From the NCBI RefSeq assembly GCF_051106095.1, contig NC_135784.1:150571428-150635427 (forward strand): 64,000 bases of DNA. The letters are read 5' to 3'. The notes beneath the pieces were generated by a model that saw only the letters and a program-made list of their open reading frames with translations, was not told the DNA's origin and searched no databases. A program made the position numbers and the translations under genes. The DNA is from Pogona vitticeps. Taxonomy: Eukaryota > Chordata > Lepidosauria > Squamata > Agamidae. Positions within the stretch are counted from its first letter, which is position 1. Each line of letters opens with the position of its first letter. Of the stretch, positions 47,140-57,854 are shown one piece after another.

Positions 47140-48000
47140 GTCTTGGGGAATCCAGCCTAAGCCAGTATATTTGCCACCAGTTTTCTTCACTGGGCTCTCC
47201 CTCTCCCGTGATTCATCCTGCAACAAACATTGGAAGAGCAAAGCAATGAAACACATGTGTGATTCACGAAGACCAAGAAGAAGAATGCATAGCCCTTCTA
47301 ATGTTGAATGCAGGGGTGAGCAAAATCTGGAGCGAAATCCCTAGATCTTGGACAGCCACCACCACTCAAACGTAGGATGCACAACAGAGCCTGCAGGCAG
47401 TATGTTTTCCACCCCCAGTTTAATGCCTTCCCACCCCAGTCCTCAGATTGTTGGGCGCTGTAAAACCAAACAGAACATCGAGGACTTTGATGAACTACAT
47501 CTCCTATAATCTTGCAGTATTTTTCTGTGACATCTAAGACTGATGGGTGCTGGAGGTCAAAAACATATAGAGGGCCACTGTCGTCTCGCCAGCCTTTACT
47601 CTGTCTATGACAAGGTGTGTTCCTGTTGGAAAACAGAACAACAGCAAGAAGTGACCGCCTGTGCAGGGCAATTCCACCATGGAAAAGACGTTCCGTGGAT
47701 ACCCATTCATTCAGTGGCTGCTCATTTGTAGCACCAGACACCTAAAACATGACAGCCAGCCAGTCTGAGCACCAGACACAGAGAGAGGCCGAGTTGCCAG
47801 GCGTACCCGTGGCACAACCAGGAAGTGTGGTTCACAGGCGGAGAGCAGTGTCCAGGCAAGGTGCCCTCTGAGATATGGCTTCACCCAGCACATGCTGACC
47901 GATGTAGCAGCTGCCCCGCTCCACAGAGCCACAGGTAGGAGCCCTTACGAGACTCAACCCATTGTAGCACAGTTTGTGGGGAGCCATGGCTGGCCCCTCT

Positions 48001-48459
48001 TCACTTGCAGACGCTAATCCACTCTGTGGCAGGGCACTCCTCACACTGCACGTGGCAGCACCAGTGGAAACGGCAATGGCACCGCTGGGCTCGCCTCTCC
48101 TGCAGCATGTTGTGGCCACGGCCGCAGCACAGGCTGCCACAGCCGTCCGGCCCTGCGCTGCCTTTGGCACAAGTGCGCCCGCGGGTGCCCGATGAACCCA
48201 GGCTCAGGTCAGGCTCGCAAAAATCCGGCGAGGGTTCGTAGAAGATAAGGTTTTTGGCCAGACGGTTTCTGTGGAGTCGTGGCCGGAAGGCTCCGGAGTT
48301 GCTGTTGTGCGGCCGCAGGAGTATGGCGTGGTCCATGCGCTCCTTCAAGTCAGAGCCCATGTGACGGAAGTCAGGCGGCGCCAACCAACATGTCCGAAAC
48401 TGGCAGCTCCCGGAGGGGCCGTGGCATTTACACCTTCGCTGACTCAGCTCTGACACAAC
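48001..48459 (-). CDS. WNT10B: WNT10B last coding exon
   Basis: The acceptor is CTTGGCAG and the first codons read [14 protein letters not shown]. The exon has 152 codons and the stop. It contains the acylation loop CHGPSGSC and the whole cysteine-rich C-terminal 'index finger' part ([10 protein letters not shown]-terminal VCK). Confidence 0.96.
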   Translation of the reverse strand, partial: VVSELSQRRCKCHGPSGSCQFRTCWLAPPDFRHMGSDLKERMDHAILLRPHNSNSGAFRPRLHRNRLAKNLIFYEPSPDFCEPDLSLGSSGTRGRTCAKGSAGPDGCGSLCCGRGHNMLQERRAQRCHCRFHWCCHVQCEECPATEWISVCK

Positions 48460-51400
48460 CTGCCAAGAGGGGAAAGGGTTAGTTAGCTACGGGGAAACTT
48501 TGGAACTGCCTGCTACAGGGAACTGGCTTTCCACAGCTTGCCTGTTCTTTTTTGCTGAGAGAGCCCCCACAGGAGTAAACTCTCATAGGTGAAATACCTG
48601 GCGAGAACCACTGTGAGGTGGGTTGAGTGGAAATCTCCATCTTTCCCCACAGAACTCTAAGATAGTATTCCTCTGATATGTTTTTGAAAGCTAAATTCAC
48701 CTTCCAAGGATAACCTCTTAGGAGCCTATAAACAAAATGGGCGAGGTTTTAAAACATGTCAGCACTCTGCTTTTAGGTAGAAAATCAGGTGTGTGTTTCA
48801 AAACAGCATGCCATTCAGCCATTTCTCTTACTCTTAAAAGTTTTGTTTTTCTAATGTGGTGATCCAGTGAACTCTGCAGCTTCATCATAAATGCAAACAG
48901 ATGACTGCTCTGGAGGCAGAAACACAGATTTGGCCACTGCTTCTTTCAGGTGCCAGCCCCAGCAGCCCCAGTCAAGACTAAAGTGTAGAGCAGAAGCCAA
49001 TGGGTTCTTGTTCAGAGGTTTTATTCCTTGCTTGCTTCTTTCCTCCTCCCTCCTCCTCCATTCTTCCTTGTGCTATATTTAGATTCTGTGCTGGAGAGTC
49101 AGGACTGTCATGCCTATTCTATTGAATTAAAAAAACATACTGTTTCTTTAGCTCCTCTAAGTGAAGGGACTATCCATCTGAAGTCTCCAGCCAGGAGTAC
49201 AACTCTTATCACCTATCGAAAAGACAAGCTTCCTTACAGCAAAGCAGTCTATCGCAGACAATGCAGAGAGCATCCCTATGGCTGCTTGGGCATCGGCTGG
49301 CCACACCATGAGTGTCAACAAGATTCAAGGGATCCCAGGGCAAGCGTCCACCAGGACGTCTCCAAAATATTTATTATTGGTAATCTAGGCAGACCGAGAT
49401 GCCCCTTGTGATGCAGATGGCCACAACACAAAGGGGCTCTGCTGACATACCATTATACAACCCCCGCCCCCACTGGAAAAAAAAAGCCTGCAGACACTCT
49501 TGGATTCCAGTCCTTATAGTTGTTACTCTAATTAAAAATCCCTGACATATATGGCTTTCAAACAGATAGGCAGAAACCCCGGGCACTCAGGAATTATGGG
49601 AATGGTAGCTCCCAACTTGTTAAGGGGTGCACAATCACCACATCACGAATTATGTAATTGCATCTATAATGAGCCACCGTCCGTGGCATTTTTCAATGTA
49701 ACATCACAAGCAGCCCACCCTGTGTGTTAAAGCCTAACCTTTACTGTATTTTACATCTATGTCACGATCCTGCTCGCTACAGCCCCCTAGTGTCTACAAA
49801 GTGCCTGTCAGAAGAACAGTGAAAGCAAATTCTTCCAACCCACCTTGGCTTTAAAATTGCACCTCAGAGCCCTAACTAGTAATGTTGAAATCTGGGATGA
49901 ATTGTCCCGCTCCCTCTGACATGAGGGACAGGGAGGATTTCCCCCATGAAAAAGGAAGAAGAGACGGTCATGTTCTCCCCAAAAGAAAGACGTTTCCGCA
50001 TTAAAGGAAAGGAAAGTGAGTAGGGTCAAGGCAATGTTGCCATTTATCTTCCTAACCCCCAGTCTTCACTAGATTTTGGTGTCCTCCAAGTTTTGGTGCC
50101 TTGGAGAAAAGCCCCAGTTGCTCCACCCTAGTGACACCCACCCACCCACACAGAAGCAGTCTTCCACACTGAATCTTCAGAGCATTCCCCTCTTGGTCAT
50201 GCTGGATGCCCTTGTACAGGAGTTAAGCAGAGGGGACAGTCTGTCAATCTTCTGAATGTCTCCAGCAAAAATAAAACTTAATGCAAAAGCGCCTGGCCTC
50301 TTAAGGAGCCAGGTTGTTCGGCTGAAATTGGGAGCAGGGAATCACCATATTCTCCAGCATGGGACTACTCTACATTCTCCTGCAGAGCTATATATCTACG
50401 TGTCACTCGAACTCTCTTCTCGCAAGAAGAGGGCTGTTTTCCTTTTGCAAGGTAAGGGGGAGGGGAGGACTGCAGGATCAGAGGGGGGGGACTGAGGGTA
50501 AGGAGGCAAGGAGGGAGCTGTGGCTCCTCAAGCAGTGTTTTTTCACTCGTCACAGAGGAGGGTTATGTTTCTCTGCTGTGTTGTTGGGTTTTTTGTGATT
50601 TTATTTTTGCAGCCTTAGTGCCTTCCGATTGGGCTTGCTCTGTTGTTTATTTTTGGTTTTGTTTTGTTTTTAAGTCCCAGTGCCTTCAGGGCTTGCTCTG
50701 TTTATTTTTGGTGGGCTTTTTTGTTTGGTTGGTTGGTTTTTTGCAGCCCCAGCATGTTCCTATGGGGCTTGCAGTGTTTTATTTTTATTTTATTTTTTGG
50801 GGGGGGGTATTTTTTTCTGGAATAGATTAATCATGTTCCAATGCATTCCAATGGGAAATGGTGCTTTGACTTACAACCATTTGAGTTACGTCCATCTTCT
50901 GGAACGGATTATGGTTGTAAATCGAGGCATCACTGTACTGCTAATGCGGAAAAACTGGGAGTTAAAACAGTTGCTTATTTACTGATAATCAATCAAACTT
51001 CTGCCACCAGATCTTCATCCATCTTCTATCTGTTCAGGTACTACAGTGTCCAGAAACACCATCTGGAAATGCTAGATCAAAGTACTGAATTTCAGCCTGT
51101 TTTCACCTGACATGAGTTCAAACTTTTCTTTACCATCGTGTGAGCTACAAATTGGAATAAAGAATTCTGATAATATAAAATATTGCAACAGATGTGAGAT
51201 TGTCCATATTAACTGCTGCTAATAAAGAGTGTGCATAGTGACCCAACCAGAATCCTATCCTTGATACAACTTAGGGCTTGGTCACACTTTTGATTTGTAT
51301 CTAATTCAGTTCTGACATATTCTATATCGATGTAAATTCATGGGGGATTTAAATTGTTATGTATGTTCACTTTAAAGTAAATTAACTCAATATAATTTTG

Positions 51401-54400
51401 GATTTCTACACCATTTGGGAAACTACACTGTATGAAATTGCTTCATTTATGTTTTGGTTTGAAGACCACATTGTTCCTCTAATTTTTGACTGTTTAATCT
51501 TTTTTAAAAAAAAAACCACTAAGTGGCATATCGCTGCATTGATGGCTGCAGTTATCTAACATAATCTCCATATAGATGAACTGATGCTGTGCTAAAGTTT
51601 ATAATAATTAAAAAAAAACAGTGAAGGGAAGTGCCTTTGCCATCTAAAGCCCACAAAAGCACAAAATAATCTGTAAGCATCATCCAGATTGGCCAAAGCG
51701 ATTTGAAAAGAATTGAACTAACAAGGGTGGTATTTTTAAACGTCTCCGCTCTCCACTTCCCAAAAACCTGCTTTGCAGCCAAAAAACAGCGGGTTTAGGC
51801 ATACATCATGTAGTCGGGATTTTTAAAATCACTTTTGATAACACGAAACTCGATTCAACATTGGTTTCTTACTGCCAGTGTAACCGTGCCCTCAGTCCTT
51901 CAGTTTGTTATGCCAGATACTATAAGATGCCACTTACCCCACCCCCAAAAAAACCCCTTCCACAGAAACACCTACCTTCCTCCCTATACGGTGGCTGTGC
52001 AGTTGCATCCGTGCATGAGCATCGCGTGGTTTTCCTCGAGGGTCTAAGAAATGGCGAGCAAATCTCTGGGCATAGTCAAAGTCTGCGCTGCAGCCTCCCC
52101 ACTCCCAGGTGTCCTGGGGGCCAGGTTCCCCCCATAGTGATGATGGCACAGGAGGCAGGCCCTTGCCCCGGCTTAGATTCTGTAGCTGGCTGAGCTTCAT
52201 CCTTTGATTCTTGGAGCCCTGCCTGGCACAGCCGCAGCTCTGCAGCTCCCCAAGGCTACAAGCGGTGGCCACAGCGTGAGTCACACCAGCTGCCAGCAAC
52301 GAGAGTGCGAAAGCACTTTCCCGGAAGCCTATGAAGACATATGGAAAGAAAGAGCAGATGAGTCGGAGGCACAGTTGAAAGTGGCTCCTGCAAGCCAATC
52401 AAGGTCACCTTTGCAAAGGGAAACAACAGTCCAAGATTGTGTCTAACCTGGGATTCTTGGTGCAATGGACCGATTTATCTCATCTGATCCATTGTGATCT
52501 CTTCCAATTCCTGAAATCAGAGCTGTGTCTCCTTTAAACTAACCATCACCACCACCCCAGAGCTTGGAAATAACACGTTAGAAGTAACAGCGTTACTTGT
52601 TACTTAAAAAAAAAAACTAGGCCCAAACTCATTACTTTTAAGCATTAACAATAACAAGATAAATGTCTGCATACAATGCATAACATTTAGCCATTTCTTC
52701 AGAGAATTACTTCTGGGGAGGTCATTTTGGAATCTTTTTGCCTTTTTTGTTTCAATTTTTTTTAACAATTAAAAAGTAACACTGTAATGAAAAAGCAAAC
52801 ACCAGTAAACCACTTTTTAAAAAGGGTGGGGCAATTCTCCAGGTAACACTGGCAAGCTTTGATCACCACCACCCCCCAATTTAGGGTTGGGGCGATCCAG
52901 ATTTTTTATTTTATTTTTAAAAATATGATTTCTGTAGCTGCTGGTAAAAATGAAATCAGATATTCATGTATGTAGTTGCTGACCTCTCACATTTTCTTCT
53001 TTATAACCCAGTGGTTAAATTGCAGTACTGCAGCCAAAATTCTGCTCATGACCCAGGTTCAATCCCAGGTAGCCGGCTCAAGGTTCACTCAGCCTTCCAT
53101 CCTTCTGAGGCTGGTAAATTGAGTACCCAGCTTGCTGGGTGGGGCTGATGTATAGCCTGTATAAGTAAATTGTAAACTTCCCAGAGAATAAGTGCCATGG
53201 GGCGGTATATCAGCAGCATACTTTGCTTTTGCATGTTGCTTCAGTGACTGCCAATCATGGGAAAGAACACACCGCAAAGACTCCTCATGGCACTTCTACT
53301 CCTCCTTTAGCCATGAGAACTCCCTGCCTCCCACCCTCATCCCCCAGTTTATACCATTCCATCAGGTTTAGCCTGCACATTTTGGAAGGTTTAATACTGA
53401 TTTTATTTTATTTTTTAAAGAGAGATAGAAACAATAGCAACAGAGGATTTCCCTCCCAGAAACAAATCCTGCTGCCTGTGCAATGATGACATAGGGTATA
53501 TGTGGTCATGCTTAAAATCACTGCAGTCAGATCGCCCCTGTGCCAAGTTAGATCATCATCGGTCACCCCATAACGAAGGAGTGCCCTTCCCTGGGTACGG
53601 TGCCAAAGTCCTTGAACAGTTTCAGGCCATCATTCATGGGTTGCTCACTGGGCTGGGCCGACATTAAATGGGTTGTGGGGAGTATGATTTTAGCTGTTAG
53701 GAGTTTTTAACAAAGAGTTTCCAATATTATCTTTAAAAAAGAAAAAGAATCTACTAAGGCAGACACAGAGGGAGGGATCGAAACATGTTAGTTATTACTT
53801 CTTGCTTTATGAGTCATGTGTTACTGCCGTGTTGCTTTTAAATTTGTTATTAATTAAGTATCATACCATCATCCCACTGGACTCTTCCCTCTGCTGCTGC
53901 CCTTTGAGCTGAGGGAAACCCCACCATACTCAAGATCAAGAAATGAAGATCAAGGAATGGCTGCACCCAGGTGCTGGCCTTGCGGCTTGTGGCTTGCTCT
54001 TGCTCCTGCCCGCCTGGGGGGGCTACCTTTGATCTGGGGTTTAAATTTAGCCCTGACTCCTCCAAAGTTTATTAATACAAGGGTTCCGAACAACAAAAGA
54101 AAGGAGCTCTCTGCCAACTTGCCTTTAGGGTCAGGCGTTGGCTAGGCGGGAAGGATACTGGGAGGGACTGGGAGGTGAGGGCGGGGGGGGCGGGGGGGGA
54201 AAGAGAGGGAGAGCTTGGCCTGTACAAAGGAAGACAGGAAGGTCAGGGCAACATCCAAGTCCTGGGGAAGGGGGATGCTTAGTAAGATGTCCTCAGATTC
54301 CCCCACTGAACTGGAGACGGCTTTCTTTTCTACCTCCTGAATATACGCAACGAGGCTGGGGATCAGCCCCGCCTGGTGTTTACTGTGCCCAGCTGCCCAC

Positions 54401-57400
54401 CCACTCCAGCAGTGGATGACCGAACAAAAGGCAGAGGGCAATGCCAGACCCTCCCTTTGGCCTTCTCCAACCAAAGCAAAGGAAACTGTGCTGCTTAAAG
54501 CACTCTCTGGGTGGTTTAAAATTCAATGATATAGGCTACACATTGCCCCCCCTCCCACCCCCATGAGCTGACTCCTTAGTTCACCGGCCTCAGAAGAATG
54601 GAAGGTTGAGTCAACCTCCAGCCGGCGACCTTAGTCTGTCAGGATTGAACTCACGTCATGAGTAGAGTCTTCACTCCAACACTGCAGTGTAACCACTGGC
54701 CCATGAGGCTCCTTATTAGCCAGAGTTGGAATGCAGCTTCCATAATGGGCAGGAGCTAACACACACGCTACCTCCGCCAAGCGGTGGAGTGGGAAAGCTC
54801 CACCCCGAGAGGTGACAGCACAAGTGCCGAGGCGAGTGGGCCTACAGAATCAGGCCGAACCTTCCTGGAGGTCTTGGGCCATCCATGATGCAAGAGAGCC
54901 CAGCAGGGCAGGAAGGGTGACTGCAGCTGCTTCTCCTTCTGACCCTTGCAGGAGGTTCAGGAGTCAGCCAGAAGACATCTTGGCCTGGATGCCTTGACAG
55001 GACTCAGACATGCTAGGACCTTAAGCTATGGCAGGTTTAAAAGGCCACCTGTCACTGTCCCACCCCTCAGTGTATTATGCTAACGGTTACATAGAGCTGG
55101 AATTTGGGGCAGTTTGTGTGTAAATCTGGCACCCTTCGGCAGCATGAGAGAGGCCTTGGTGAATCTGGTTGAGTCCCCACCATGGCTTTCTGCTCTTCCT
55201 CCGAGACGTGCTCAGTGCTAATCCTGATCTTGGAAGTACACGTACAGGTAGGGAGGGGAGAATCCACAGCAGGCTGTTTAGCCAAAACTAACTCCTGGAA
55301 AAGGATGTGAGTAGTATATATACTACTTATGTGCTGCTGCTGCTAGAGAATCAGATCTCTCTGCTTCCTATATTTGGTTGTGAGAATGAAAAACAAATGA
55401 AAGCTAAACTCCTAGAATCCTTTCACTGCTATCCTTCAGTTTTGTGGCAGGCCTGGTACATAATAAAGATCCCACACCCTCATCCTTCTTGTCATTTTTG
55501 TTGACTGAGGTCAAACTAGACGTTAAAGGAAAAGCACGTTCCCTGCAACTAAGAATGATTCCTCTCTACCCGGGAGATTTCATCACTGATAGATGCCTCA
55601 GCTGCCAGACTTGCAAATTAAGCCCTATTTACCTGCCATTGACCAAAGCACACTATGTGCAAGATAAACAGGTGAGTGAAATCATGTGTTCCCGTAAATT
55701 GATGTCTTCCACAAATAGGTGTCATTTAGATGAGCGGCAGTTTCTCTTTAAAAAAAAAGCATGCTAAACATTTTGTTTCATTTGACCCCTTGTGGTTCTC
55801 CAAGCCTCAGAGACCCAGCATGCTTTTCCGCATAGTAGCCAACGCCTGACTCTAAAGGCACACTTCCCTATTACATCCAAGTGTTCCACGTTATACAAGG
55901 TAAACACAATAAAAGCCTTCTTAGTCAGGGATCCTGAAAACTGGTCCAACGACAACATCTGGGGAACCCTATTTGGAATAGCTTGGCCTCTGACTTAGAA
56001 TCCAAGGAAATGCATCACTTCACTGCCTTCAGAGGCACTCTCCAGAGGTGCTTGACTACCATTTCCACCACCAACCCAGACTTACGAATTATGATAGCTG
56101 CAGATCAACCATCTCCATAGGACATCCCAGTGGGAAACAATTATGCAGTGACATTCCTCCAAATCATGATTGCAACCGCATCTAGAAATGGGATTTTTTG
56201 TGGGGGGGGGATGACCTCAGGTGAGGAAAAGTTATATTCACATGTTTGAAGCAAGGGAGGGGAATTTACGTGGGCATCTCTTCACAAAATATTTTCCACC
56301 ACTATTCCTCACAGGCAGATGCTTACGAGGCAAGGCAGGCTAAGGAAAGCACACTCACACTGCCATTTGTAGTCTTCAGCAAAGAGGATACCTTGACGCA
56401 TGCCATCCTAGTCTCTTTCTAGCCAGCCCTGCTCGGCCCTTTTCTGGGTCCCTAGGTAATCTGCAGTAGTTAAACTGCAGTGCTGCAGTCAAGCATAAGC
56501 CCATGACCTCAGATCCATCCTAACAGGGTTAGGTAGCCAGCTCAAGGTTCACTCAGCCTTCCCTCCTTCTGAAGGAGGGCAAACTGAATACCCAGTTCAT
56601 TGGGGTACAAAGTGTGGTTTGCATAATTATGTTCTAAGCTGCCCGAGAGTCCTTTAGCACTATGGGGCAGTGTGTGTGTATAGATGTACACACCCATGAG
56701 CTCAGGAGCTGAAAGAGGCCCACTCTTTCTTTCCTCTCTTGATTTCTCATTTTTCTTGCTCACCTGACACTCAAAGCTCCAGGACTCCTGGTGTCTGTTA
56801 AACATGTTCAGACCTCATTGAGCTGTTGGGCTGTGTGTGTGTGTGTGTGTGTGTGTGTATAATGTGTGTGCTTATCCCTGTTTGCTTTTTATCTTTAGAT
56901 CTTTTGCACTTGTACAAACCTCAAGGTCAACATGAGCCTGGTTCATATATACTGTAGTACATGTACTTCTCTCCTTGCTTCTCTGTAGCCCTTTTAGGTT
57001 TCATTCTTTGAGAGTGAGGGGAGACTGAGCTGCTTACTAGCAGAAGTTTTAAAAAAGGGCAAGGAAGGAAAGATCAGTAAAAAAATACAGTATTATGATT
57101 TTTAGTTAGGCGATTTAAATTTTAATTTGCATTTCAATTCTATAATTGAATTTTATCCTCTTTTAATGACTCTCACGTTATTGTATTTTAATGTGCTATT
57201 GCTTTAAACTGTTCTGTAAGCTTCCTTTGGTCCCAGTTCTGGGGGAAAGGGCAGCGTATAAATGAAGTACAGTATGTAAACAGATCAATCAAACACTCAA
57301 TCATCAGGTTAGTATCAGATCAATCAAATTCTGATTTTAAAAAAATGCACAAGAGCTTGGAAAGGATATACTGTATATAATGCACAAGAGCTTGAATATA

Positions 57401-57854
57401 TATCCTTTCCAAGCTCTTGTGCATTTTTAAAAATCCGATATATATCTTTAAAGACTACAACTCCCAGAATTCTCCAACCAGGACTGTCTGGTTAGGAGAC
57501 CCTGGGAAATGTGGTTCAAAGCCAGCAACACTCCCAAGAGCCACACTCCCGCTGCTTGCCTCCTCCTCCTCTCCCAGCATCTCCTCACCTCTCTTCAGGA
57601 TGGGGCTGTTGAGCAGTGTGGAGCTGCCGCCCCCACCCAAGTCGGAGCAGTCCCAACGCCGCTCTTGCAGCTGATGCTGGCATTCCTGGAGGGCCAGGTG
57701 GATGCCCTGCAGAGCCGAAGCCATGGCCTCTGGGCTGCGCTTGCAGAGTCCAAGCTGGCGCCGGCTCAGCCAAGGGAGGGTCAGGCACACGGTATTGGGT
57801 GCAAGCCCAGGGTCAGCAGGTGCCTTTGGCCCTAGGAGGTCGTGGCCCAGAGTC
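48001..57854 (-). CDS. WNT10B: Wnt family member 10B, join of three identified coding exons (5' exon missing)
   Basis: WNT10B is a secreted, lipid-modified Wnt ligand that binds Frizzled/LRP5/6 and activates beta-catenin signalling. The join 57854-57589, 52328-51976, 48459-48001 is in phase with GT..AG boundaries and codes about 359 residues. The human protein is 389, so only the signal-peptide end of about 30 residues is lacking. Diagnostic parts: NTVCLTL and RRQLGLCKR near the start; [23 protein letters not shown]...[30 protein letters not shown], holding the serine that Porcupine acylates; [11 protein letters not shown]; and the final cysteine block ending WISVCK. The residues after DTWEWGGC, the weakly conserved link before it and the NTVCLTL start fit WNT10B better than WNT10A or WNT1. 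Neighbour ARF3 supports the call. Confidence 0.95.
48460..51975 (-). other. WNT10B: WNT10B last intron
   Basis: A 3.5-kb intron. It contains the mariner-like fragment with tandem repeat at 50610-50935. The rest shows nothing recognisable. Confidence 0.85.
50610..50935 (-). mobile_element. Mariner/Tigger-like terminal fragment with internal tandem repeat
   Basis: The minus strand begins CAGTGATGCCTCGATTTAC at 50935, next to TA, a mariner/Tigger-type end. The inner part (from 50610) carries about three diverged copies of a 62-65-bp unit around CAGTGCCTTCAGGGCTTGCT. No opposite terminus is seen, so it is a fragment. Confidence 0.55.
51976..52328 (-). CDS. WNT10B: WNT10B middle coding exon
   Basis: The acceptor is CTTCATAG and the donor AAG|GTAGGT. 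It codes [18 protein letters not shown] through to [16 protein letters not shown], 117 full codons plus the split glycine. A proline/serine-rich linker before DTWEWGGC is where Wnt10b proteins usually vary. Confidence 0.95.
52995..53225 (+). mobile_element. tRNA-headed SINE (family A, copy 1)
   Basis: AACCCAGTGGTTAAATTGCA is an A-box-like head and CAGGTTCAATCCC is a B box. Then follow GGCTCAAGGTTCACTCAGCC, GAGTACCCAGCTTGCTGGG and a LINE-type end with GGGGCGGTATATCAGCAG. Confidence 0.8.
54560..54715 (-). mobile_element. tRNA-headed SINE (family A, copy 2)
   Basis: The reverse complement matches the head of the copy at 52995: AGTGGTTACACTGCAGTG, a degenerate B box TGAGTTCAATCCTGAC, and GGTTGACTCAACCTTCCATT. 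Truncated. Confidence 0.7.
56465..56680 (+). mobile_element. tRNA-headed SINE (family A, copy 3)
   Basis: TAGTTAAACTGCAGTGCTGC, then GGTAGCCAGCTCAAGGTTCA, GAATACCCAGTTCATTGGGG and a 3' part with CACTATGGGGCAGTGTG. The same family as the copies at 52995 and 54560. Confidence 0.75.
57341..57428. repeat. 30-bp perfect inverted repeat with a third partial copy in the loop
   Basis: Arms 57341-57370 and 57399-57428 are perfectly complementary (core GCACAAGAGCTTGGAAAGGA). The 28-nt loop holds a further direct copy of ATGCACAAGAGCTTG at 57380-57394. Confidence 0.9.
57589..57854 (-). CDS. WNT10B: WNT10B exon after the signal-peptide exon
   Basis: A pyrimidine-rich acceptor (CCCTCTTGTAG) and the donor GTGAGG. 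It codes [12 protein letters not shown]...[14 protein letters not shown]...SPILKR. It starts with the last base of a split codon, so the previous exon must end two bases into a codon. Confidence 0.93.

Larger units (their letters stand above)
52329..57588 (-). other. WNT10B: WNT10B intron between exons 57854-57589 and 52328-51976
   Basis: A 5.3-kb intron with three copies of one tRNA-headed SINE family (53.0, 54.6 and 56.5 kb), a GT microsatellite (56830-56860), a 30-bp perfect hairpin (57341-57428) and a short palindromic MITE-like piece (57447-57522, ACTACAACTCCCAGAATTC). Confidence 0.85.

Noticed and set aside
53041-53075. tRNA-like A and B boxes suggesting tRNA genes (also in the other SINEs)
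   Set aside because: The boxes sit in SINE heads followed by SINE bodies, and no full cloverleaf can be drawn.
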